NCBI RefSeq assembly: GCF_035207705.1
Contig: NZ_CP128187.1
Coordinates: 806,001-870,000, forward strand
Direction of reading: 5' to 3'
Source of the DNA: Maribacter sp. BPC-D8
GTDB lineage: Bacteria; Bacteroidota; Bacteroidia; Flavobacteriales; Flavobacteriaceae
DNA length: 64,000 bases
Positions within the stretch are counted from its first letter, which is position 1. Each line of letters starts with the position of its first letter. Shown piece by piece: positions 51,627 through 60,018 of the stretch. Below the pieces are notes generated by a model. That model was not told the origin of the DNA, made no database searches, and was given only the letters and a program-made list of their open reading frames with translations. The translations under genes and the position numbers were made by a program.

Positions 51627-51857
51627 TTTTGGTTTTCATTGCTTTTGTGATGAAATTAAAAGGGAATCTAGTGAAAATCTAGAGCTGTTCCCGCAACTGT
51701 AAGTTTATTTCAAACTTATCTATTGGCAAATAGATTTTGTTTGATACTTCTTTTTAAGGAGGTACTATTTTCTTCAAAGTCACTTTGGAATCCAAACCGG
51801 TTTGGAAAACATGGGAAGGCAGAATAGTATTAAACAAGTCAGGAGACCTGCCTTATT
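51627..51857 (+). ncRNA. Cobalamin (AdoCbl) riboswitch controlling btuB
   Basis: The conserved core is clear: AAAAGGGAATC at about 51658-51668, GCTGTTCCCGCAACTGTAA at 51684-51702, GTCACTTTGGAATCC at about 51779-51793, ATGGGAAGGCAG at about 51811-51822, and the B12 box GTCAGGAGACCTGCC at 51838-51852. A peripheral stem is formed by CCAAACCGGTTTGG at 51792-51805. A small hairpin, GTATG/CATAC, at about 51896-51915 may be the expression platform before the btuB start at 51941. With cobalamin bound it should repress btuB. This and the short flanks fill the 398-bp gap between btuF and btuB. Confidence 0.95.
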
Positions 51858-51940
51858 CAAACGAACATTGTTAAACTTTCGGGATAAAGGTTTGCGTATG
51901 GGTACAGACATACTACGCTCCCGTTTATGAATTTAAACGA

Positions 51941-53812
51941 ATGAAAAATTATTTATTGTGGCCTGCGGTCACTGTATTATTATGTGTAAAGGTAGGAGCA
52001 CAGCAAGAGCAAGATTCTACAAAAACGGTACAATTAGATGAGGTTGTCGTTAGTGATTCGCGTTTTGAATTAAAGCGTGAAAATTCGGGTAAGACCATAA
52101 TTACTATTTCTCAAAAAGAATTGGCACAAAATCAGGGACGTTCGGTTGCTGAGATTATCAACACAAAAAGCGGAATTGAAATTAACGGTACCAGAAGTTA
52201 TGCTGGTCAGAACCTTTCTACCTTTGTTAGAGGTGGTAATAACCGCCAAGTTTTGGTTATAATTGATGGTATTCAAGTATCAGATCCATCGGGTACAAGT
52301 GCAGAGTATGATTTAAGATTATTGAATGCTGCTCAAATTGAAAGTATCGAAATTTTAAAAGGCGCAGCGAGTACACTTTATGGAAATTCAGCAGCAACGG
52401 CAGTCATAAATATTACTACAAAGAAAGCGAAGAAAGAAGGTCTTGCACTTGATATTATATCAAGTTTTGGAACTAACCAAACGGAAGATGATCAGAATTA
52501 TAATATTTCCGATATTTCAAATACGGTAAACTTAACAGCTAAGCATGGAAAATTATCTGTTTTAGCATCTGGAGGTCATCAATTTACAGATGGATTATCC
52601 GCTGCAATAGGTACGGAATCAGACGAAGTTTCTAGAATAGATGGTAACTTAAAAGTAGGATATGAATTCTCTGAACACTTTGAGCTAAACGCATCGGCCT
52701 TCTATAATAAATTGAATAGTGATTTTGATAACGGTTTCCCTATTGAAGATGCAGATTTCTATTTTACAAGTGAGCAATCTAGATTTGGATTAAGTTCTAA
52801 ATATGGGTATGAAAACGGGAGCATTAATGTAAATACGGCATTTAATCAGATTACGAGGTCTTTCGAATCTAGTTTTCCTGCAACTTACGATTCACAATCT
52901 TATGTATTAGATGTTTTTAATAAGTACACGTTCTCAGATAACATTCATACCATAGTTGGTGTGAATTATATAGACAATCAAACTTTATTTAGCGAGGAAT
53001 ACAATAGTAATACAGTTGATCCTTATTTAAATGCGGTGTATGTTGGTGAGCAGGGTATTAACGTAAATGCTGGTGTTCGATTAAATAACCATAGTGATTA
53101 TGGTTCTAATTTCATATATAACATTAATCCATCTTACAGAATTAGCATTAATGATGGGTATTTAAAGTTTATGGGTAGCTATGCAACATCATACATTGCA
53201 CCTAACTTATCGCAGTTATATGGTCCGTTTGGGGCGAATCCTGATTTAGATCCAGAAGAGGATACTACTTTAGAAGGAGGATTTGAATTTAAAATTTCAG
53301 ATGCTTTTACTATTAATGCAGTCTATTTTAATAGAACCGAAGAAGAAAGAATTAATTATGTTACAATTGATTTTACAACTTTTGAAAGTCAGTATAGAAA
53401 CGCTGCTGAAACCGCTCATTTTGATGGGGTAGAAGTAGGGTTAAATTCAGAACTAGCTAAAGGACTAACGTTTGATGCTAACTATACGTATACCAATTCT
53501 AAAGAAGAATTAGCATTGAGAGTACCTAAAAGCAAAATCAATGCAACTATAGGTTATGCTATTAAAGAGAAAACATTTGTTGGACTTTCTTATCAGTATG
53601 TATCAGATAGAACTGATACTGATTTTGCTACATTTTCTAACGTAACTTTAGATAGTTTTAGTTTGGCTAACTTACAATTGAGGCATCAGTTTTGTAGTAA
53701 TCTAACTGCATTTTTGGCAATCGATAATCTTTTAAATGAAGAATATACAGAGTTAGTTTCGTATACCACTAAAGGACGAAATGTTCGCTTAGGTTTTAAG
53801 TTAAGTTTGTAA
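51941..53812 (+). CDS. btuB: TonB-dependent outer-membrane receptor, BtuB-like
   Basis: Protein of 623 residues, close in length to E. coli BtuB (614). A signal peptide (1-20, ending KVGAQ) is followed by a TonB-box-like segment LDEVVVSDSRF, the plug domain (about 50-165, SVAEIINTKSGIEING, LVIIDGIQVSDPSG, IEILKGAASTLYGNSA) and a 22-strand barrel ending in GRNVRLGFKLSL with terminal Leu. It lacks the carboxypeptidase-like N-terminal domain of SusC-type receptors. The upstream riboswitch makes cobalamin or a cobinamide the expected ligand. Confidence 0.93.
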   Translation: MKNYLLWPAVTVLLCVKVGAQQEQDSTKTVQLDEVVVSDSRFELKRENSGKTIITISQKELAQNQGRSVAEIINTKSGIEINGTRSYAGQNLSTFVRGGNNRQVLVIIDGIQVSDPSGTSAEYDLRLLNAAQIESIEILKGAASTLYGNSAATAVINITTKKAKKEGLALDIISSFGTNQTEDDQNYNISDISNTVNLTAKHGKLSVLASGGHQFTDGLSAAIGTESDEVSRIDGNLKVGYEFSEHFELNASAFYNKLNSDFDNGFPIEDADFYFTSEQSRFGLSSKYGYENGSINVNTAFNQITRSFESSFPATYDSQSYVLDVFNKYTFSDNIHTIVGVNYIDNQTLFSEEYNSNTVDPYLNAVYVGEQGINVNAGVRLNNHSDYGSNFIYNINPSYRISINDGYLKFMGSYATSYIAPNLSQLYGPFGANPDLDPEEDTTLEGGFEFKISDAFTINAVYFNRTEEERINYVTIDFTTFESQYRNAAETAHFDGVEVGLNSELAKGLTFDANYTYTNSKEELALRVPKSKINATIGYAIKEKTFVGLSYQYVSDRTDTDFATFSNVTLDSFSLANLQLRHQFCSNLTAFLAIDNLLNEEYTELVSYTTKGRNVRLGFKLSL

Positions 53813-53815
53813 TCA

Positions 53816-53851
53816 AAAAAAAAGGACAGCCAATTGGCTGTCCTTTTTTTT
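53816..53851. terminator. Bidirectional terminator, btuB / S41 peptidase
   Basis: GGACAGCC at 53824-53831 and GGCTGTCC at 53836-53843 form a GC-rich stem around AATT, flanked by a run of A and a run of eight T. It serves both convergent genes. Confidence 0.9.
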
Positions 53852-53871
53852 CTTTTATGATTAGCTATGTT

Positions 53872-55341
53872 TTAGAACTCCAAATCATAAACCGTATCAT
53901 CTACCATTTTATCGCTCATAAGGCTGTTCTCTTTAGAGCTGCTAATAATATTGATAGGGTATTTAACTGTAAAATCTCGTTTACCCGTAGCACCCGTTAT
54001 CAATTCAATTGCCTTCGCTAACAAAGGCTCATTTTCCTCGCCTAAAATACCAAGGTTGCTATAATCTTCTTTTAATTCATAATCTGGCTGTAAACCGCTT
54101 GTAAAGTCAAAGAAACCATCAGCATTTTCATTTCTACCTATTAAGGGTTGAATAGCCCATTGATTATCTGGATTAATATTGTTTACCCTTGATGGAGTGT
54201 ACAAGTAAGAATTATCGCGGTCATCAACTAGGGTAGTAGAGAACTCATTTTTCCCTCTAGTTACATCACCAATTTGAATTACGTCCATATATGGTTCTAG
54301 GCTGTTAATCAACAATTCACTTGCAGAGGCAGAACTAGAAGAAGTCAATACATATAATTTAGTCAACCCTAAAGAATTGATACTATTGCCATTCACTTTA
54401 TCTGCAAAATTAATTTCTAATTGGCTGTCATTAAATTGCTCTTGTAGTTTATCATTATAACGCTTTCTTAAAAATAAATCAGACGTATTAGTACCATAAA
54501 TCATACTGGCTAATAAGCGCGTTGTGTTTACAGATCCACCAGGGTTGTAACGTAAATCCATTACAAGATTGGTAATTCCAGCAGATTTCAAATCTTCAAC
54601 TGCTGAATACAAATCATCATCATATTCATTTGTAAACTGGTTGTACATGATGTATCCAATATTTTCACCTGCAATTGTAAAAGATTTAGCTATAAAAACC
54701 GGGTTTTCAGCTAGACCTTCTTGTTTGGTAAGTGAAACTTCCGCGTCGTTCGGTGTAATATTGCCATTGTCAAAATTTGCCATATTCAAGATGTAGGTAT
54801 CGTTCTCACCAAAAAGCAAATCGATATAGTTAGATGTGGTCAATGTTTGACCATCAACACCAGTAAAAAGATCACCACGTTGAATTTCAACTGTTGACGC
54901 ATTTGAGTTTGGAACAATATAACGAACGAAGCCGAAAATATCTTCGCTATCTTGAAAACGAACCAGTCCGAATTCTAGACCATTACTTTTAGATATGCCT
55001 GCGAGCGAATTAGTAAGCTCTCTATAATCTTCATTATAAAAACTAAAGCGATCTTCTATATACTGTAATTTGTTTTCAAAGAAAGCCCCAGGATTTTCTT
55101 CAGAATCAAGAAACGCAGTATATGCAGCTTTGCCGTCTTCGGTACTTTCAAAACGGTCGTCTGCTAAATCATCTATATTTGCCTGCCAGAAATACCAAAA
55201 GTTCATGGCTTTCCACATAAAATCTTGGACTTCTACATTTGCAGAGCCATCTGGGTCTACCGTGTTCGGTAAAGATAAATCGTCATCTTTAGAACATGAG
55301 AATGCAATTGCAGCAACTAATAATATTAATATCTTCTTCAT
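53872..55341 (-). CDS. S41-family peptidase lipoprotein (copy 2 of a tandem pair)
   Basis: Protein of 489 residues with an SPII signal (lipobox AIAFSC, then SKDDDL). Conserved in both copies: VEVQDFMWKAMNFWYFWQAN, EDRFSFYNEDYRELTNSLAG, a PDZ-like segment with RGDLFTGVDGQTLTTSNYID, the S41 core LVMDLRYNPGGSVNTTRLLA, the nucleophile region SSSASASELLINSL and the general-base region GDVTRGKNEF. This is a C-terminal-processing/tricorn-type serine peptidase with a Ser-Lys dyad. It lies 27 bp after its paralogue, forming a two-gene unit. The substrate is unknown. Confidence 0.87.
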   Translation of the reverse strand: MKKILILLVAAIAFSCSKDDDLSLPNTVDPDGSANVEVQDFMWKAMNFWYFWQANIDDLADDRFESTEDGKAAYTAFLDSEENPGAFFENKLQYIEDRFSFYNEDYRELTNSLAGISKSNGLEFGLVRFQDSEDIFGFVRYIVPNSNASTVEIQRGDLFTGVDGQTLTTSNYIDLLFGENDTYILNMANFDNGNITPNDAEVSLTKQEGLAENPVFIAKSFTIAGENIGYIMYNQFTNEYDDDLYSAVEDLKSAGITNLVMDLRYNPGGSVNTTRLLASMIYGTNTSDLFLRKRYNDKLQEQFNDSQLEINFADKVNGNSINSLGLTKLYVLTSSSSASASELLINSLEPYMDVIQIGDVTRGKNEFSTTLVDDRDNSYLYTPSRVNNINPDNQWAIQPLIGRNENADGFFDFTSGLQPDYELKEDYSNLGILGEENEPLLAKAIELITGATGKRDFTVKYPINIISSSKENSLMSDKMVDDTVYDLEF

Positions 55342-55368
55342 AAATAGGGAAACTGAAATGTTTTAGAT

Positions 55369-56886
55369 TTATTTCTTTTCAGCTAAAGGAATTTTAGAAA
55401 CAGGTATACTGTTGTTTAATAATAGTACAGTATTTCTAGGATTATATAGTTTAGAACTAGAAACTACATTTGCAGGCATTAGTACATCGAAATTTCTTTT
55501 ACCACTGACACCTGTAATTTCTTGAATAGCTCTAGCAAATAAAGGTTCGTCGGCATTACCAAGAATACCTAGGTTGGTAACATCTTCATCAAGTTCAATA
55601 TCAGGTACTAGACCATCTACATAATCGGTAAACCCAGCGCTATTTTCAACTTGACTGATAATAGGCTGTAATCCCCATTGTACATTTGGGTTAATATTAT
55701 CAACTCTCTCAGCATCATAAACATTACCACCATCTGGATCATCAACAAATAATACTGATCCTTGATTTTTACCAACAGTGGTTCCGCCGATATGAACAAC
55801 ATTTATATATGGTGCTAAACCGACCATTACTAACTCACTAGCAGAAGCAGAACCTTCTGCTGCAATGATATAAACTCTATTTAAATTTAATGTATTTAAG
55901 GGTGCATCAGAATTTCCGTCAAAAGCACCTGTAGTACTCACAAAATAATTTTCTGAAGAGTCACCGAATTGTGCTTGTAATTTTGCGTTATACACAGTTT
56001 TATAAAGTAAGTCTGATGTATTCGTACCCTTGATTAAACTAGCAAGTACCGCAGCTGTAGAACCTCTACCTCCTGGGTTATATCTTAAATCTAATACTAA
56101 ATCGTTAACACCTTGAGCAATAAAATCTGCAAATACGGCATTCATGGCATCTTCAGAACCAGAAACAAATTGATTGTACATTAAATAGCCAATTTTTTTG
56201 TCACCAGAAGTAACGACATTACTCACGTGAACAGGGTCTTCAACTAAGCCTTCAGATTTGGTTAATGTAACCTTTCTGTCACTAGCGCTAATACCGCCAT
56301 CGACAATTTCAGCCATATTTAGAGCGTAGGTATCATTACTGCCAAAAAGTAAATCAATATAATTATCTACGGTTAAGGTCTGTCCGTCAACACCAATAAA
56401 CAGGTCGCCTCTTTTTATATCTTGACCAGATGCATTAGAATTTTTAACAATATATTCCACAAAGCCAAATAAATCGTCTGTACCTGAAATACGACCTAAA
56501 CCAAATTGTAGTCCGTTACTTTTAGATACACCAGCAGAACTGTTTACTAATTGAGTATAATCTTCGTTGTAAAAAGTGAATCTGTCTTCAGAAAATAATA
56601 ATTTGTTTTCTAAAAAAGCTTCTGGCTCAGAGTTTTCAGTTAAATATTCTTCATAGGCAGTCTGTGTATCAAAACGATCATCTGCTAAATCTGGAACATC
56701 ACCTTGCCAAAAATAATAAAGGTTTAGAGTTTGCCAGAAAAAATTCTGGACTTCAATATCTACAACAACAGGAACTTCTTCTTCGGGTGTTTCAACAACT
56801 TCTTCTTCAATAACAGTATCATCATCATTATTACAAGAGGTAACAACAAATCCGAAACATAGGAGGGACAAGAAAAATTTTTTCAT
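55369..56886 (-). CDS. S41-family peptidase lipoprotein (copy 1 of a tandem pair)
   Basis: Protein of 505 residues with lipobox VVTSC (Cys18) followed by NNDDDT, and then a Glu/Val/Pro-rich linker (about 24-44). The catalytic core contains LVLDLRYNPGGRGSTAAVLA (about 263-282), the nucleophile within EGSASASELVM (346-350) and Lys373 in TTVGKNQGSV. A PDZ-like part with KRGDLFIGVDGQTLTVDNYI lies at about 158-177. It is about the same length and architecture as the next gene, so the pair arose by duplication; they have diverged considerably. It is first in the unit. A 14-bp palindrome lies 23 bp before the ATG. Confidence 0.87.
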   Translation of the reverse strand: MKKFFLSLLCFGFVVTSCNNDDDTVIEEEVVETPEEEVPVVVDIEVQNFFWQTLNLYYFWQGDVPDLADDRFDTQTAYEEYLTENSEPEAFLENKLLFSEDRFTFYNEDYTQLVNSSAGVSKSNGLQFGLGRISGTDDLFGFVEYIVKNSNASGQDIKRGDLFIGVDGQTLTVDNYIDLLFGSNDTYALNMAEIVDGGISASDRKVTLTKSEGLVEDPVHVSNVVTSGDKKIGYLMYNQFVSGSEDAMNAVFADFIAQGVNDLVLDLRYNPGGRGSTAAVLASLIKGTNTSDLLYKTVYNAKLQAQFGDSSENYFVSTTGAFDGNSDAPLNTLNLNRVYIIAAEGSASASELVMVGLAPYINVVHIGGTTVGKNQGSVLFVDDPDGGNVYDAERVDNINPNVQWGLQPIISQVENSAGFTDYVDGLVPDIELDEDVTNLGILGNADEPLFARAIQEITGVSGKRNFDVLMPANVVSSSKLYNPRNTVLLLNNSIPVSKIPLAEKK

Positions 56887-56909
56887 AGCTTCTTTTTAAA
56901 TTATAATTT

Positions 56910-56923
56910 ATGTTCATGAACAT
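56910..56923. promoter_or_regulatory. 14-bp palindrome upstream of the S41 peptidase pair
   Basis: ATGTTCATGAACAT is a perfect palindrome centred 30 bp before the ATG at 56886. Size and position suit an operator. No known motif assignment is made. Confidence 0.35.
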
Positions 56924-57035
56924 TAAGGTGTTATAATGCTCATTAGTACACGGATAATAAACGTTTAAGTAAGTACGTATATAATTAGTATAAGGATGTT
57001 AAATTTACTTACAACTCATTAAAATAAAAATTAAT

Positions 57036-57061
57036 TGTAACAAAAATCGTTGTACATCGTC
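57036..57061 (+). promoter_or_regulatory. ECF-type promoter of the sigma/DUF4252 operon
   Basis: TGTAAC at 57036-57041, 16 bases, then CGTC at 57058-57061. This is the general ECF sigma layout (AAC-containing -35 and CGT-containing -10, as for B. subtilis SigW and SigX). It lies 47 bp before the sigma gene at 57108 and suggests autoregulation. Confidence 0.62.
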
Positions 57062-57107
57062 TTCTTTTTGTAAACCGATAAGAAAGTTTACGAACAGCCA
57101 AACCAAA

Positions 57108-57617
57108 ATGAAACAAACGGAGTTTTTAAATATTGTGTTACCCTTTAAGGATAAGTTATTCCGTATGGCCAAAAGATTATTGGTGTCTACAGAAGAAGCT
57201 GAAGACGCAACGCAAGAGATTTTAATAAAGTTATGGTCCAAGAAGAATAAAATGGATAGCTATAACAATGTAGAAGCTTTTGCAATGACAATGACAAAGA
57301 ACTTTTGTTTGGATAGGTTAAAATCTAAGCAGGCCGGTAATTTGAAATTGGTACATACTAATTATACAGATGCTAATACATCGTTACAAAGCGAATTAGA
57401 GGCAAAAGATAGTATTAGTTGGGTAGAACGTATAATGGAAGAATTACCAGAGCAGCAAAAAATGGTATTACAATTGCGAGATGTAGAACAATATGAATAT
57501 GAAGAAATAGAGAAATTACTGGATATGAAACCCACAGCCATACGTGTTGCTTTGTCCAGAGCACGAAAAACCGTAAGGAAAAAATTAATGGAAAAGCATA
57601 ATTATGGAATTGCATAA
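57108..57617 (+). CDS. ECF-type RNA polymerase sigma factor
   Basis: Group IV sigma factor of 169 residues. Region 2: DKLFRMAKRLLVSTEEAEDA, TQEILIKLWSKKNKMDS and AFAMTMTKNFCLDRLKSK. Region 4: LPEQQKMVLQLRDVEQYEYE and the helix-turn-helix IEKLLDMKPTAIRVALSRARK. It overlaps the next gene by 14 nt and begins the sigma - one-TM protein - DUF4252 operon. An ECF-type promoter motif upstream points to positive autoregulation. Confidence 0.93.
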   Translation: MKQTEFLNIVLPFKDKLFRMAKRLLVSTEEAEDATQEILIKLWSKKNKMDSYNNVEAFAMTMTKNFCLDRLKSKQAGNLKLVHTNYTDANTSLQSELEAKDSISWVERIMEELPEQQKMVLQLRDVEQYEYEEIEKLLDMKPTAIRVALSRARKTVRKKLMEKHNYGIA

Positions 57618-58041
57618 TATAGAAAAATTAATAGAAAAGTATTTTGAAGCGACCACTACGGTTGCTGAAGAAGAAAAGCTGAGAAAGTATTTTTCAGAAG
57701 ATGAAGTTGCTCCTCATTTAGAGCAGTATGCACCTTTGTTCAATTACTTTACAAAAGCAAAAGAAGAACGCTTTACAAAGCAGGTGCCATTAAAACCTAT
57801 AAGAAATTATTTGAAATGGGTATCCGTTGCTGCGATAGCAGTCTTTATGGTCGGGCTTTATTTTTATCAGCCTACACCACCTCCCGTTACTTTAGCAGAT
57901 GAGTATACACCAGAGGAAATAGAATCAGCAAAAGAGGCTTTGGCCTTATTAGCAATGAATTTTAATAAAGGTACAGAGCAACTGTATTATTTAGAGGAAT
58001 TTGAAAAAACAACAAATAAATTTTTAACGAAAAAAAATTAA
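57604..58041 (+). CDS. One-TM protein, probable anti-sigma factor
   Basis: Protein of 145 residues whose ATG lies 14 nt inside the sigma gene, implying tight coupling. The N-terminal part (IEKLIEKYFEATTTVAEEEK, LRKYFSEDEVAPHLEQYAPL) is the pattern seen in many Bacteroidota anti-sigma-like proteins. One TM helix follows at about 70-86 (VSVAAIAVFMVGLYFY) after a basic stretch, and a short periplasmic tail. No ZAS zinc motif is present. Anti-sigma function is inferred from topology and position. Confidence 0.68.
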   Translation: MELHNIEKLIEKYFEATTTVAEEEKLRKYFSEDEVAPHLEQYAPLFNYFTKAKEERFTKQVPLKPIRNYLKWVSVAAIAVFMVGLYFYQPTPPPVTLADEYTPEEIESAKEALALLAMNFNKGTEQLYYLEEFEKTTNKFLTKKN

Positions 58042-58042
58042 A

Positions 58043-58597
58043 ATGAAAAAGATACTAGTATTAACGCTTTTGGTGTTAGCCCCTGTAATAATCAACGCTC
58101 AAGATATTTTTGAGAAGTATGAAGATAACGATAAGGTAACCTTTGTTGCCATGCAGCCAAAAATGTTTCAGATGTTGGGTAAAATGAGCGTAAGTTCAGA
58201 TGATCCCGAAGCAAAAGAATTTTTTGAATTGGTTAATTCCATAACCAGCTTTAAGGTGATAACTACTGAAGATGCAGCTATTTCTAATGATGTAGATAAG
58301 TGGGTTACCAATCGTTTAAGTAGTTCTTCTTTTGAAGAACTAATGAGAGTACGTGATGGTAGCTCTAATGTAAAGTTTTACGTAAAAGAAGGTAAAGATA
58401 GCGACCATGTAAAAGAACTTTTAATGTTTGTAACTGGTTTAAAAGATGTTGATATAGACATCAATGGTAAAAAGTTAGAAACTGTTCTTTTGTCCTTGAC
58501 CGGAGATATAAACTTACGTTCAGTGTCGAAATTGACCGATAAAATGGATTTACCTGGTGGTGACCAATTAGGCAAAGCAGCAAAGAAGGGGAACTAA
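58043..58597 (+). CDS. DUF4252 exported protein (first of three)
   Basis: Protein of 184 residues with a signal peptide (1-19, ending VIINAQ). The mature part starts DIFEKYEDNDKVTFVAMQPK and contains SFEELMRVRDGSSNVKFYV and VKELLMFVTGLKDVDIDING, the DUF4252 pattern. The start lies one base after the stop of the anti-sigma-like gene. Its closest relative in the window is the next gene, with matching ELMRV..VNVKFYVK..KDHVSELLMFV blocks. Family function is unknown; association with ECF sigma genes is recurrent in Bacteroidota. Confidence 0.82.
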   Translation: MKKILVLTLLVLAPVIINAQDIFEKYEDNDKVTFVAMQPKMFQMLGKMSVSSDDPEAKEFFELVNSITSFKVITTEDAAISNDVDKWVTNRLSSSSFEELMRVRDGSSNVKFYVKEGKDSDHVKELLMFVTGLKDVDIDINGKKLETVLLSLTGDINLRSVSKLTDKMDLPGGDQLGKAAKKGN

Positions 58598-58710
58598 ATA
58601 GTATTCAAAAGTGTTGACCCCATAATTTCAGTACTTTTTTGAAAACAAATATTCATCAATTCATCAATCGCCAAAACCTAAATAGGGTAGCGGCACTAAA
58701 AACAACAATC

Positions 58711-59253
58711 ATGAAAAAAGTAGCAGTAGTAATTTTAATGGCAATTTTACCCGTATTGGGTTTTTCACAATCTGTATTTGACAAATATGAAAATATGGAT
58801 AATGTAGGGTCTGTAATAGTAAACAAAGGTATGATCGACCTAGTTTCTAAATTAGGCGGTATGAGCGACGACGCAGAGGCTAAGGAGTTTATGGATATCG
58901 CTAGCGGACTAAGAAATGTAAAAGTTTTTATGACAGAAGATGCTTCGGTAACGGCAGATATGACATCAACCGTAAAGAAATATCTTAAGTCTTCGAAGCT
59001 AGAAGAGTTAATGCGCGTAAAAGATCAAGATGTTAACGTTAAGTTTTATGTGAAAGACGGTAAAAAGAAAGATCACGTATCAGAATTATTAATGTTCGTT
59101 AGTGGTTTAGAGAATGTAGATGTGGGGCATAACGGTCGAAAACTTGAAACAGTATTAGTGAGCCTTACCGGTGATATCGATTTAAATAAGATAGGTACTT
59201 TGACCAATAAAATGGATTTACCTAAAGATTTGAACAAAGCATCGGGCAAATAA
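58711..59253 (+). CDS. DUF4252 exported protein (second of three)
   Basis: Protein of 180 residues from the ATG at 58711, which gives a clean signal peptide (MKKVAVVILMAILPVLGFSQ). The frame opens 24 codons earlier, but that part does not look coding. The mature part SVFDKYENMDNVGSVIVNKG, the central KLEELMRVKDQDVNVKFYV and KDHVSELLMFVSGLENVDVG align with the first copy. The terminator at 59263-59296 ends the unit here. It appears to be a duplicate of the preceding gene. Confidence 0.83.
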   Translation: MKKVAVVILMAILPVLGFSQSVFDKYENMDNVGSVIVNKGMIDLVSKLGGMSDDAEAKEFMDIASGLRNVKVFMTEDASVTADMTSTVKKYLKSSKLEELMRVKDQDVNVKFYVKDGKKKDHVSELLMFVSGLENVDVGHNGRKLETVLVSLTGDIDLNKIGTLTNKMDLPKDLNKASGK

Positions 59254-59262
59254 ACATATTTG

Positions 59263-59296
59263 AAAAAGGTCTTCTAATTCATTGGGAGACCTTTTT
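59263..59296 (+). terminator. Terminator after the second DUF4252 gene
   Basis: AAAAAGGTCT at 59263-59272 and AGACCTTTTT at 59287-59296 form a 10-bp stem with a 14-base loop ending in T. It separates the third DUF4252 gene, at least partly, from the sigma operon. Confidence 0.8.
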
Positions 59297-59315
59297 ATAA
59301 TTTAAAAAGAATAAT

Positions 59316-59855
59316 ATGAAAAAAGTATATTTTATGATGATGTTGGTATTAGTTTTTACCATATCATCGTGCTCATCAGAACAGAGTTTGCAAGAGTATT
59401 ATATTTCAAGTGCAGAGAATCCAAATTTCATGTCTTTTGATTTGCCTTCTAGTCTTTTAGATTTAGAAAAGGCAAATTTGACTGATTCAGAGATGAAAGC
59501 GGCCTCGTCACTTAAAAAATTAAATGTATTAGCATTTCAAAAAAAGGACACAAACGAAGCTGATTATCAAGCTCAAAAAGCAACTATAAAGTCAATTTTA
59601 AAAGATGATGATTATAGTGAGCTTATGAAAATAAATACGGCAATGGGTAAAGCTACCTTGCAGTTAAAAGGAGATGATGATTCAATAGATGAGTTAGTAA
59701 TCTATGGAGATAATGATGAAAAAGGATTAATTCTGGTTCGTGTACTAGGTGATGATATGAACCCTGCTAGTTTTGTTCAATTAATAAAAGCTATGGAAAA
59801 ATCTGATTTTAATGGTAAAGGATTAGAGAAACTTGGAGATTTATTGAAAGGCTAA
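59316..59855 (+). CDS. DUF4252-type lipoprotein (third, divergent member)
   Basis: Protein of 179 residues with an SPII signal peptide (lipobox TISSC, Cys19). It is shorter on similarity to the other two but shares the layout: NPNFMSFDLPSSLLDLEKAN, a DDYSELMKINTAMGKATLQL block in the place of ELMRV..VKFYV, and a C-terminal ASFVQLIKAMEKSDFNGKGL. Membership of DUF4252 is therefore probable but less certain. Unlike the others it would be lipid-anchored. It has its own terminator. Confidence 0.72.
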   Translation: MKKVYFMMMLVLVFTISSCSSEQSLQEYYISSAENPNFMSFDLPSSLLDLEKANLTDSEMKAASSLKKLNVLAFQKKDTNEADYQAQKATIKSILKDDDYSELMKINTAMGKATLQLKGDDDSIDELVIYGDNDEKGLILVRVLGDDMNPASFVQLIKAMEKSDFNGKGLEKLGDLLKG

Positions 59856-59881
59856 GTTTTAATTCTAACTAATAGATATAC

Positions 59882-59912
59882 AGCCCACTACGTAAATGTA
59901 GTGGGCTTTTTG
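59882..59912 (+). terminator. Terminator after the DUF4252-type lipoprotein gene
   Basis: AGCCCACTAC (59882-59891) and GTAGTGGGCT (59898-59907) form a perfect 10-bp stem around GTAAAT, followed by TTTTG. Confidence 0.9.
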
Positions 59913-60018
59913 TTTGCGTTTGTAGTTGTTTGTATAAATTTTCAATGTGACCAATCAATAAAATTGGTGTCATAATAAGTGAGAGTAATATACAAACAAC
60001 CTAAAAAAACATTTTAAA

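Noticed and set aside
58639..58710. 24-codon N-terminal extension of the second DUF4252 protein
   Set aside because: It would bury the signal peptide; the ATG at 58711 gives a normal one.
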